A stretch of 64,000 nucleotides of DNA, from positions 18,414,001-18,478,000 of the forward strand of contig OZ316897.1 in assembly GCA_973895155.1 (NCBI GenBank), read 5' to 3'. The position numbers and the translations under genes were made by a program. The notes below the pieces were generated by a model, which ran no database searches, had not been told where the DNA came from, and saw nothing but the letters and a program-made list of their open reading frames with translations. Source of the DNA: Marsupella aquatica. Its lineage: Eukaryota > Marchantiophyta. Positions 1 to 10,231 of this stretch are shown in pieces (position 1 is the first letter of the stretch; each line of letters begins with the position of its first letter).

Positions 1-303
1 CCAACACCAGGTTTGCCCTAGAAGGAAGTTAGCATAGTTACTAGGTTCCTCCATTGGCCCCCATACTCATCGATGGCGGGTGGCAGCTCACATGGCAACA
101 CTCACTGATAGGTAAGTCTCATTACTTTCTGCACAGACAGGCTGGACCAGGGCAGTTTGAATTGCCGTTTCAATAGTTCAATTGATGGTCAGCTAAAGGT
201 GGTCTACTTTAATTGTTGGGGCTGGTGGGTTCAGCAGTGTGGCCACTATATATATAAGGCATATTTCAGTGCATATTGCTTTGTGGAGGCATTTCAATGG
301 GAT

Positions 304-341
304 GGCTGTCACCCGGGCTGTCACCCGGGCTGTCACTGACC
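304..341. repeat. Short GC-rich tandem repeat, about 14 bp unit
   Basis: The unit ggctgtcacccg recurs in tandem, twice exactly and once partly, inside sequence with no recognisable gene. It creates short open frames on both strands that read as simple peptide repeats and are probably not coding. Confidence 0.6.
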
Positions 342-959
342 ACTGAACCGTTGGAGATGCTCTAAGAGGACATCCATCTCCCCCTTGTAGACTCATGTCT
401 GTCCAGGATCCCACCACACCACACGGTCCAGTAGTCACAAATCTAGGGAGATCTAGAGAATGAGTGTAGAAAATTTCTTTGAGGGTTACTTAGCATCCTC
501 CCTAACACAAGGTATCATCAGCCACACTGGCCAATCTCAAATATTCTGAAAGATGACCCTTGCAGATACCATAAAATGTTTGAGGGCCGAGTGCAAGCAA
601 GTTGTCTTTCAGCTTGGCAATTTTCTACCAACCATCATGGTGCTGTGGATATAGGCTACCAGACCCTACCTCAACCATTGTGGAAGCCTAAAGTGTAGGG
701 TAAGGCCCTTGCATGAAGGTGTTATCCTATGTATTTAAGGTGGTCATCTGGAAAGGCACAGGCGTGTGCAGGGACAAGCTGGTCTTGGAAATACTTAGGC
801 TGGGCAGAAGATGGGAGGACAGGACCACTTAACCCACCCCTTGGTCAACTGATTCAAGGTGACCAAAGTCACCTTGAGGGAGACACGGGCGGGCCGTATG
901 GTCCACAAATTGGGTGCAATAACAACCAGTGGATGTGATAAAACTAACCTTTAGAAGTG

Positions 960-1250
960 ATTTTCTTATCCCACATTAAACAAAAGGAGTGCATTGTGAT
1001 GAACTTATAAAAAATGCTATGACAAGGTAGTAATTTTCTCAACCCATGTCATAAGAAAAAGAGTGCACTATCATAAATGAAAAAAATGCTATGACAAGTT
1101 TCTTCACCCATATTGTACCAAAAAGAGTGCACTATCATAAGTTAAAAAAACTCTCACCTCTGTTGAAGTTAAAAGAAGTCCGAGCTAGTATTATACAAAA
1201 AAGAGTGCACTACCATAAATTAAAAAAATTCTACGATAAGGTATGAAGTA
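960..1250. repeat. Four imperfect repeats of about 64-78 bp
   Basis: The core gagtgcactatcataa, followed by an A-rich stretch and atgctatgacaag, recurs with core starts near 987, 1061, 1125 and 1203. The copies differ by several substitutions, so the array is old. The rest of 1-1260 shows no gene that I can recognise. Confidence 0.6.
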
Positions 1251-1299
1251 TGGGAAATAGTGGCCATCTAATAAATCGTAGTCTTACCCTTAGCGAAGC

Positions 1300-3002
1300 G
1301 AGCGAAAAATAAATGGGCACATGTGCTGACAGTATGGATCGCAGTGCTACAAGACGATTCTTCCACTTCCCGATTTCCTCTTCGACACTGTACACACTGT
1401 ACAGCAGTAGAATGATGGCTCTCCTCTTGACTCCCCTTCCGAATCCGTAATCATTTCAGCTTGTCTTCGGTGCAGATGCCACTTTGAAACACACCGAAGC
1501 TTTCAGAGACTCTCAGAGATCAAACAGGTGAGAGACCCACTTAGAACTGGAGAAGAGAGAGAGCTCCAGAGTTCGGTCCCTGGTGACAATCTGTAGATGT
1601 GTGGTGGCATTCGCATGTGTGCTTCTCGCGCGATCCATTAATTACTCCAGCCCACGTCGGGGAGAAGCCAAAAATCTCACCGTGTTCTGATTTGTCTCCT
1701 CGCAGATCCATTTGCCGCACATCTTTGTCGGCAGTCTGTCTGCTAGGAGGATTGAAGGATTGGATTCATCAGTTTGTTCGTCAAGGTGCTGGTGCACGGT
1801 CCAATTCTCGTGCTGCTTCATGGAAGATCGTGAAATGCCGTGATTTGGACGTCGTATGTTTGCGCTCATGGTGCTCTCTGAAGGTGCGTTTGGTGCGTTG
1901 ATTGTATTTCTGTTCCTCTCGAATTTCTTCGATAGTTTGGGATCTCGTAAGAGAATTATGTCACGGAAAGAGGTAGAGTCGAGGGTTTTACCGGTCTCGA
2001 TTCGGGGGTCAGATTTGTGGGAGAGCATTTTCTACATCTGGATGTCATGGTTGGGTCGGTACCTACATCTGTCCGGATTAAGTGATGGGGGACTCTGCGT
2101 TTCTGACCTAGAAGTGGGCTTCGGACGACCAGAGTAATCATACGGGCAAGGGTAAGGTTTTCACCTTTTTGGAGAAAAATGTTGTAGCGGCACTTCGGGC
2201 TTGCTGTACGGATGTCAGATTGGTGATTGAACTGAATTTTCCGTCCATTCTACCTTTGGAAGGGCCTAGATTCGACCTGCCATGTCCCTCCAGCATGTGA
2301 TGCGGAACAAAGCAGCTTTCCAAGGTACAACTATTTTAGATTCGACCGAGGGGTTCAGTCAAAGGTTCTGTGCAGCGTTCCTGCTGTTAGCGCGATAACA
2401 GGGTCTATTGATAATTGTCTGCATTGCGAATTGGCCTCGGTTAGACAGATTCACTAGAAACTGGCAAACGTAGAGATTAGGGAGGGATATGCTGCCAGTT
2501 CTGTGACGAGATCGTTGCTCAAGAATTTCTAATCGTCCGCAGAGGTTCTTAAAGAGAACTTTGGTATCAAGCAGCTTTGGATAGTCTTCTTCTGCACCCG
2601 GTGTCTCACATGAAGGATGTGAGCGATGCCTCGTGGCTAGTGGGTGGATATTCAAGTTGATCTGAATGCATTTTGATTCATCTGAAGAAATTGATGTGAG
2701 GTCTCTGCGGTGAACATGTCCTGCATTCCATGTGGCCGTTTTCGGTCTTCGATGGTTTGATGGGATCATTTTTTCGCTGTTATAATGTGTCAGGTGGTTG
2801 CCATTCGTATAACCGGATCGTGAGAGATCATTTTCTTGACGGCGGAAGCCATAACACGCAAACTGTACTTGGGAAATATAGTCATTTTATTATGAGCGTT
2901 ACGTGAAGAAGATCTCATCGTCATGTGAACGCTGGCCACGATGAAGTAGTGTGAACGTGCATTTAAAATAGTGAGCACACGAGGGGAAGCAAGATATAAA
3001 AA
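1300..3002 (+). promoter_or_regulatory. 5' flank, probably 5' UTR and promoter of the NIPA9-like gene
   Basis: This 1.7-kb stretch upstream of the NIPA9-like start codon has normal CpG content and no protein I recognise. A good splice donor (caaacag|gtgaga, intron from 1528) suggests a 5' UTR intron. This is inference only; no TATA box or transcription start could be fixed by eye. Confidence 0.3.
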
Positions 3003-5931
3003 ATGTGGGAGGCAGTGGCATTCACGGTAGTGGCATCGGCTGGTAATAATATAGGAAAAGTGTTACAGAAGCAGGGCACAAAGGGCTTACCACAACTTTC
3101 TCTTAAGTTAAAGGTACTTCCAATCTCTGTACTTTCAATGTCTCGTTTGCCTGTGGATTCTAATCCATTTACCTGTTTGCCCGTCCTCTTGAGTTCAACG
3201 TCGCTTCCTCATTGCACCGGCTCATTCCCTTGAAAGTCTCTCTGTGATTATCTTTAGTCCACGCTTGCACGTGACTAATGGTCCTTTCCTTTGGTACCAT
3301 TGCAATTGTTGAACGATTGGCCCTCACATGTCTTTTTCAAACAGTGATGTCGTGGTATCAATGTTGTTTTGAGACAACTGGATGAAAAACCAGAGAATCA
3401 GCAGCTACTAGATCTGAGTAGGCAGTGCGCTTCTATGTTTCTTCTCATGTGCCCAACGATCTGGATTCTGGGTGATCAGGGAAGCAATATGGGCAGTCTT
3501 GCTCACCACAACTTATTTTTGTTTCCACTTTCAAGCAGGTGATTCAGTCATATCTTCTGAGCGGAACATGGCTCACAGGTGTTGTGGTGGACGTTCTGGG
3601 GGGCCTTTTAATGCTTAGGGCTGTATCTCAGGCACCCGTAAGTGGCCTATTGCTAGCCCCAATTTGGCGTATTGTTTATCGCGCTTATAGACGAGGCAGA
3701 AAAGTTTTTTTATCGACACTTAAAGGAATATATGAGGTCATTCGATTGAAGGCGTCTGCTAATTGGGTTTCTTAGAGGAAGTGTTGTTTGCGTATTTATT
3801 CTGGTCGAGAATGGGCCTTGCAGACAGAAATGTCCTCTAACCCGTTTATGGGTGCTAGGTGTCAGTGGTGCAGCCAGTTTCTGGGGTTGGATTGGCGGTG
3901 CTGGCAGTCTTTTCACACTTCTATTTGCGAGAGTCCATGCAAACGCTTGATTGGCTAGCTGTCACACTGGCAGCTGCTGGAACTATTGGTGAGGATTGAA
4001 CTAAAGTTGGTGGGACTGCATTGTTGTTGTTGAATATTAGTTGTTTTATATCTGAAGTTTGTCAACGAGGTGATTTTAAAAATGATGCCATGCTAAGTGT
4101 ATCCATAGGGCATCTACTTGATGGTGACGCCAAATTACATCGCTTGTTACTTTCATCGGGGATCCCCTGCTCATTGTCCTAGTGATTTGGAACATTTGAG
4201 CTCATTTTCTCCTACCAAAATTTTTGGGTTGCAGGGGTTGGAATAACAGGAGAGGAGCAAAAGAATGTAGACGTGTCACCCTTTCGTCTGCTTCTCTTCA
4301 TTGTTTTTCTACTGGTTTTCTTTGTATGTCCAATCCTTTTCTTAGTATTTTTGCCAATAAAAGGAGGAATCTAGTGACTTGAGGGGAATCGTTATATACA
4401 ATACCTTCTATTTTTAATTGTTCATGTGGTGATTGAGGTACTTAGTGGTTGCTTCGTAGTCTGACGATGGCTTTTGATTGCATACTGTCAGTTCTTGTTG
4501 AGTTGGTGGATACAAGCTGGAAAACAACAGCACTCTAGACCTCATGAGGTGCCAGGTTCACCATTATCAGGCTTACCTGGAGTAATGTTCTCATTTTCTC
4601 TGCACCGTTGCTATTCTCTATGGTTCCTGGTTTTTAGTGGGCATTCTGTAGACTGGCTTCGTTCCTGAGGAGTTTATTCTCAAGGTCTTCTGAAGATTGT
4701 AACTAAAACCATCTTATCTATAGTTGGTTTGTGCAGAGTAATATGGAGGTTATGGATGAGATGTCGGCTGGACTACAAGCTGGTGCCTTCTTTGGGTTAG
4801 CCCCTTTCCTCTGGTCATCTTACTGTATTATTACTCACTTGAATAGTAATTTTTTATTATCAGCGGATCTGCAGGTTTTGCTCCAAATGTAGACAGGTTC
4901 TAGCAGTTCGATCTTGTGATTTTCCTCGCACAAGTTGAATTAAATTGATTCATGGATCACTTTCTAGTGTAGTGTGCGAGCACAAGGTTTACGACAAAGC
5001 GACCAGACTAATTCTTTCTGCGCGTGTTGATTATTTGTTATTTTTGCGTTGAGCAGGTTGTCTGCAGTTGTTTGCAAGCTCGGTTTTATTATGGCCGAGC
5101 ATGAGGTCTCACCTCTTTGCATTCCTGCCGGTATTGCAGCTAGCATTGCTTGCAGCGCCGGTGGTTTCTTTTGCCAGGTAGAGTTTCAGATCCCGTTTTT
5201 ATGAGGGTGTTGCGGGGGGTGTTGGTTGTTTGAATGTAAACATCGGGAGAATTGAACGTGATTTTAGGTCTTCAGCAGTCAGAATGTTACGGAGTTCGAC
5301 CAATATGCTTCACATTAGATGTGTGAATTGGATTACTATGAGAATAATAAAATAGGAAGAAGTTCTAAACTAGGCTTGATTTCTTACAGACAAAAGGCCT
5401 TAGAGACGGAAGGGCAGTGGTGGTGTCCACCTGTGCAGCTGTTGCATCAATTGTGACGGGAGTGCTGGTTGGCTTGCTGGCCCTTGGTGAAACACTGCCA
5501 GTTTCTCCAGTTGCACGTGTTTTCCTTTGTTTAGGATGGTAAGTACAGAACAACTTTGATATTACCTCCAAAGCCTAGGAGTCGTGCCCTACAGAAGTGT
5601 AAATATGTTATAGAAGTCCTCAGCATCATAAAACCTAGAGATATCTGCAACCTGTCTTCATTCCATTGTCAGGACACTCGTTGAGAATAGTTTGTGCTGT
5701 TGCAGTAATATGTGTCTTTCATCGATGACATTTTTCTTTGGATGCAGGGCTTTCATAGTGCTGGGAATTATATTGCTTTTGACATCTGAAAAGATAGGAC
5801 GAAATTTACCACGACCCTTGCGGCGCTTCATTAGAACAAAGTCAAACTTACCTGGAAGGCCCCGAAGTACGCAAATGACGATGCCAATTGTGAATCCAGT
5901 GCTGAAATCGCCCCCCAAGTACAGATCTTGA
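3003..5931 (+). CDS. NIPA9: Probable magnesium transporter, NIPA9-like (DUF803 / NIPA family), 9 exons
   Basis: I reconstruct nine exons: 3003-3113, 3539-3637, 3859-3988, 4235-4323, 4492-4548, 4737-4795, 5057-5177, 5390-5538 and 5748-5931. They total 999 nt, giving 332 aa and a TGA stop. All introns are GT-AG and all phases close. The protein begins [20 protein letters not shown] and carries family motifs [41 protein letters not shown] and [11 protein letters not shown]. These align with my memory of Arabidopsis NIPA9. NIPA proteins are multipass membrane proteins with about eight or nine helices; plant members are annotated as probable Mg2+ transporters by relation to animal NIPA1/2, but plant transport activity is inferred. 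The C-terminal tail (roughly the last 40 residues) is basic and hydrophilic, as expected for a cytosolic tail. The least certain junction is exon 5 to 6, in a divergent loop. Confidence 0.9.
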
Positions 5932-7837
5932 GATTTGAAATGTTCTTTACGCGTGTAGAAACCTGTTTGTGTCTGCCTTTAAAACAGTGGCATGCAGAAA
6001 CACAAAGTATGCAAAACTTTAGATAAACTAGGAAGAGATCAACCTAAGTAAGGATTAGCCAGGTCAATCTTGCTTCATGTCATTGGTTGCCATCCAGGAA
6101 CAGAAGAGAACCCTGCTTTTGCCGCAGTTGTTCAGACTCTTGAGAAGTTCGATACACAACAAGCTCAGATTCAGGGCGAGCTGTCAAGGATGTTCTTGCT
6201 TTGGTGCACACGCTGGCATTGTGGCCTAGACAGATTGTCTGGTTCAGGAGAAGCTTTCTGGTGTCTTATTAGGTGTTGTTTAGGGTTTCAGGAAGCTTTC
6301 CTGCGTTCATTTTCTAACAGAATCATTTTTCAATTGTCGAGTAAGGGGAACTTCACAAGACCATGTACATATGTGAATTACTTATTGAAGTTTAGGTGGT
6401 GTATTTAACATTTCAGTCTGGTTTCAGTACGATTCTAAAGCCACTCCCATTTATCTGAATTCTGTCTTGGGACCGTTGTAAAGTAAGGACTCACTATTTC
6501 AAATTCGAAAGAGACCCATATTGCTTATCACAGATTGGCAGTCGCGCAGGCATGCGAGGAATTGAGAGCCAAATCTCGCAAACTCCTGCTCTTTCGGCCT
6601 ATGCAAGAATCCCCTTGCATATTTCTTATCTCCTACATTGTCGTCATCGTTCAACGAGTTATAACCATTCTAGCCGCCCAATCTCTTGCAAACAAAGCAT
6701 GCACTTCAATCACAGAATGGATTACAGTTTATTATGAAGGAGACGTACAACATTTACAGGAATTCCCTGTCCTGAGAATCTGATTTTTGCTTATATACAG
6801 CTATTACAATTGATTATGAAGCGACGCACAACGTTACAGAAATTGCCCTGTCCTGAGAATCTGATTTTCTCTCATTTACAGCTAGTCCCGCCATTATTAC
6901 TAGTATTGCTGCAACATTTGTCGATGGAGTCGCCTCCAAGAGCTAGAAACGGCCAGCGGACTCAATACTCAATCGAGAGCTTCCTGCAAGCATACATCAT
7001 TAACATCTAGGGGTCAAATTGCTTTGGAAATAAATGAAACTCTTCTGAACTGCTTTGTACTTGAAAGACGAAGTTGTAAACAGTACTGGTTTGAAGGTCT
7101 GTGGCTTTGGTGTATGCCGGGATTCCAATGGAAAACGACTGGCGGACGTCCTCCTCTCGATAGAGGTGCTACTTAGGTTTAGATCTGCAGTTCCTTGGAA
7201 GTGTTGGGGATCAGAGTGAGCACAACCTACCAGACATAAATTTGGGGGATGTCAAGAAGTTTCATTCCTTGCTGGTTCCTAAGCCCCTCCTAGTAGATCG
7301 AGTTCATAATCCTTAAATTCGAGGTACGTGTGAGTTGGTTCCTCTTCAGGCTGGGATGTTTCGATGACACGAGACTTATACAGTAGTTCCAAAATCACAT
7401 AAAGACTGTAGATTACTCAGTGATGTATATTTAAGGACATCCATGCAACTTTTTCCCAAAATGTTAGCTTGTTAAAGATATATAACAGACAACTGAAGGA
7501 GGATAAGCCAGACTAGAAATGATAATCATGGTTTCTTCGCTCACATGCACCCATTCGACTTTACCTTTTCTTAGCCTCTTATCTGTTTCATGCACCCAAT
7601 ATTGTAATTATGTTTCTGAATAATTGTAATTGAGACGATTGACCGGCATGAGGATTCTCTTAGAGAAAATTTAAATTTGACCATGCTTGTCAGAAAGATC
7701 GATAGAGAAGAAAGCTTTGATGGAAGAAGTTTTGCGTTGTAGCTGAAACAAACAAAGAAGAAAAACAACGAACACGAGATGAATCTGGAGTGTGAAACAT
7801 GAAACGAACCAGTTGATTGTACCATCGTTGAATGAAT
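5932..7837. other. Intergenic region between the NIPA9-like and SRPBCC genes
   Basis: This holds the 3' UTR of the NIPA9-like gene and the 3' flank of the minus-strand SRPBCC gene. The gene ends are convergent. A coding-like stretch on the plus strand near 6070-6215 follows a plausible acceptor (catccag at about 6102), but no family is recognisable and no start or downstream exon could be supported. Confidence 0.4.
6722..6885. repeat. Imperfect tandem duplication, 82-bp period
   Basis: The two copies (6722-6803 and 6804-6885) share ttatgaag and cctgtcctgagaatctgat with scattered substitutions. The duplication is in intergenic DNA downstream of the NIPA9-like gene. Confidence 0.6.
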
Positions 7838-8525
7838 TCATTTAGCTGCCACACCCTCCAGCAAAGAGATCCGCCTCTTGAAGATGTTCTTGATGGCGTT
7901 CACCACGTCTTCCTCCGATGATTCCTGACTGGGGTCTATCTCGAACGAGTAATTTACGGTGGTCGTGCCATCCTCATTGTTCTTCAGGCTGAACGTGCAG
8001 CTGTACCCCTCATAACCCAACGAGTTCTCATCCATTTCGTAGCAGTATGTGTAGTCGTCAGCGTTGTAGTAGGTCATCCTCTCCACGATTGACCCTGTTG
8101 ACAACAACGCGTCACACAACGAGAAGTTATGAGCGGTCAGCTTCAGACTTTAAAAACTAAAATCATGCCCAATTTGTCTCCGCTGTACGTACACTGATAG
8201 CTCGTTCCTGAGAATTTCCTGCTAGGTTTGAAAGCTAGTACAACAAATGAGTCGGCGAGTAGTTTGCATTGGGATACCAGCGGGGATACCAGAATTAGCG
8301 TGGGTGTTTTCTGAAGTAATGATCAAACTCGCCTGTGGAGCCGTCCGGATACTTGAAGACCACGCGGCGGAGTGAACCGGAGCTGTAGCCGTCTCCCTCC
8401 CGGATATCGCTGCTCTCGATGGCATTTGAGTCCCATTTGTCGAGCTCCCCGAATTGTGCAATATCCCACACTTTGTCTGCTGACAGAGCAACGGTGCCTG
8501 AGACAGATCCTGACCACTTCACCAT
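7838..8525 (-). CDS. SRPBCC / Bet v 1-like protein (lachrymatory-factor-synthase-like, polyketide cyclase fold), 2 exons
   Basis: Exon 1 is 8525-8333 and exon 2 is 8094-7838, 450 nt in all (149 aa). Recognisable features are the N-terminal strand KWSGSVSG followed by ADKVWDIAQFGELDKW, then YEMDENSLGYEGYSCTF and FEIDPSQESSEEDVV with a long C-terminal helix. This is the layout of small plant START-like proteins of the polyketide cyclase/LFS type, which usually have 140-180 residues. They enclose a hydrophobic ligand cavity; the ligand here is unknown. Exon 2 must begin in one phase (acceptor tcaacag, first base 8094). No GT donor fits that phase, but cacag|gcgagt at 8333/8332 does, so the intron is best read as GC-AG. 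The start codon at 8525 is the first in-frame ATG of exon 1. The protein has no signal peptide, so it is presumably cytosolic. Confidence 0.78.
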
Positions 8526-8541
8526 TGTTGGCTAGCTTGCT

Positions 8542-8725
8542 GCCTGATTCATTACCACGTAGTTGGATCATACGTTAGTTTGCAGATGAATGATTTCATT
8601 CAAACTTGAACTGCAAGCCTTAAGAACCTGTACGCCTGATTCATTACCACGTAGTTGGATCATACGTTAGTTTGCAGATGAATGATTTCATTCAAACTTG
8701 AACTCCAAGCCTTAAGAACCTGTAC
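8542..8725. repeat. Two tandem copies of a 92-bp unit
   Basis: The copies at 8542-8633 and 8634-8725 are nearly identical (one mismatch seen, ctgcaag versus ctccaag). They begin 17 bp upstream of the start codon of the minus-strand SRPBCC gene, so they form its proximal 5' flank or 5' UTR. Confidence 0.9.
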
Positions 8726-8754
8726 GCAAAGTAGAGCTGTACAGGCATTCTTCA

Positions 8755-9225
8755 GTGAAACAGACGACGTACCAACAAGACTGGCCTCGTGAGCACCAAA
8801 GAAAATACATTGATGAATGTGAAGTTCAACCATTTCACGATGCTCATTTCACTAATAAGATGGATGAGTGAAACAGACGACGTACTAGCAAGATTGGCTT
8901 CGTGAGCACCAAAGAACATACATTGATGGATGTGAAATTCAACCATTTCACGATGCTCATTTCACGAATAAGATGAATGAGTGAAACAGACGACATACTA
9001 GCAAGACTGGCCTTGTGAGCACCAAAGAAAATACATTGATGGATGTGAAGTTCAACCATTTCACGATGCTCATTTCACGAATAAGATGATGACTGAAACA
9101 GACGACGTACTGGCCTTGTGAGCACCAAAGAAAATACATTGATGGATGTGAAGTTAACCATTTGAGGATACTCATTTCACTAATAAGACAGATGTGAATT
9201 TCAACCATTTGAGGATACTCATTTC
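8755..9225. repeat. Minisatellite, 113-bp unit, about four copies
   Basis: The unit begins gtgaaacagacgacgta and ends with catttcacgaataagatga. Starts are near 8755, 8868, 8981 and 9090, with a partial fifth copy to about 9225. The first three copies are exactly 113 bp apart; the later ones carry deletions. Minus-strand reading frames across it (repeated HQCIFFGAH-type peptides) are repeat artefacts. It lies directly upstream of the SRPBCC gene and its 92-bp duplication. Confidence 0.88.
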
Positions 9226-9229
9226 ACGA

Positions 9230-10030
9230 ATAAAAGTACTATAGTATTGCCTAACAATGTCTCAGATAAGTCTGATGTTTGTGACTAGCTCGGTTGGGGA
9301 TTAACTTGAGTTGGTACAAAAATTTCATATTTCAAATATTTGTGTCGTCATCTATTATTATTAATTATTGACACACAAAAATATATGGTGTAATTTAGAG
9401 GGTGGCTCTTAGCTCATGTGGTGTTCAGATAATAGTTTTTAGTCTGATATTGTCAGCACAAAATATAGATTGAATTTGTATCTGAAAAAAATTTAATTAA
9501 AATAAATATATTGTGATAACAGATTTAGAATGAAAAAAATCTGTCATCAAAATATATTTATTTTAATTAAATATTTTTCAAATACAAATTCAATAAAGTT
9601 TTTATGTAGACAATCACAGATTAATTGAAAATATAATTCAATAATATCCAGCATTGTAGAAAAATACCTGCATTGCAATCACAAATTAATTGAAATATAT
9701 TTGATAATTTTATAACATCAGGGTTTTCACTCACATATATTTCAATAGAAACTAGGCTAAAACTAAACATTAAAACATATTGCCACAGAATCTGGGTTAA
9801 ACTAACCATTGAAGTGTATGAATGACATAGATTTTAATAAAAATGAAATGAAATTAAACATTGAATGAATATTAGATTAAATATTAAAATAATTAGATTA
9901 ACTAAATCTAAATTTTACTGAGCATTGATTTAACACATATTTCAAAAAAATTGAATTTAACAAAATATAACAAAATATTGTCAAAATATTTAGTTAGAAG
10001 ATACTAAAATAACCAAGCCTCAACTCTACT
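9230..10030. other. Very AT-rich spacer
   Basis: No gene is seen. The stretch is strongly AT-rich with almost no CpG and contains one long hairpin (annotated separately). Confidence 0.5.
9469..9594. repeat. Long inverted repeat (58-bp arms, 10-bp loop)
   Basis: The left arm 9469-9526 and right arm 9537-9594 are complementary over 58 bp with about five mismatches, separated by only 10 bp. The arms start attgaatttgta and end caaattcaat. Such a structure can be a foldback MITE or a young inverted-repeat locus able to give a hairpin RNA. The AT content makes transcription uncertain. Confidence 0.8.
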
Positions 10031-10231
10031 ATGCATTGTTTTTGTCTTGTTTTCAATGATCAGAGTATAATTGAAGAGTATTTCACTGCTTCACCAGGAC
10101 TATCTGGTGAGCAAGTGAAGGACGACCTGTTCAGCAAGCTGGTGTCCACATGGAGAACTCTACTCCCTCACCAGGACGATCTGTTCAGCAAGTTGGTGTC
10201 CACATGGAGAACTCTACTCCCTCAAAACTAG
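10031..10231 (+). other. Open frame with a perfect-period 54-bp (18-aa) tandem repeat, unknown
   Basis: This 66-codon frame ends with two copies of an 18-residue unit, DDLFSKLVSTWRTLLP plus two residues. The DNA repeats near 10124 and 10178 are exactly 54 bp apart, so the frame is kept, and the copies differ at a few bases. No family is recognised. It could be an exon or retroelement remnant; no splice sites were established. Confidence 0.25.

Noticed and set aside
4864-4891. A possible extra NIPA9 exon (after ttatcag, before gtagac)
   Set aside because: Exon 6 joins exon 7 directly in phase and reproduces the conserved family segment, whereas adding this piece breaks the phase.
8752-9208. 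Minus-strand frames with repeated HQCIFFGAH peptides
   Set aside because: They arise from the 113-bp minisatellite; the peptide periodicity only reflects the DNA repeat.
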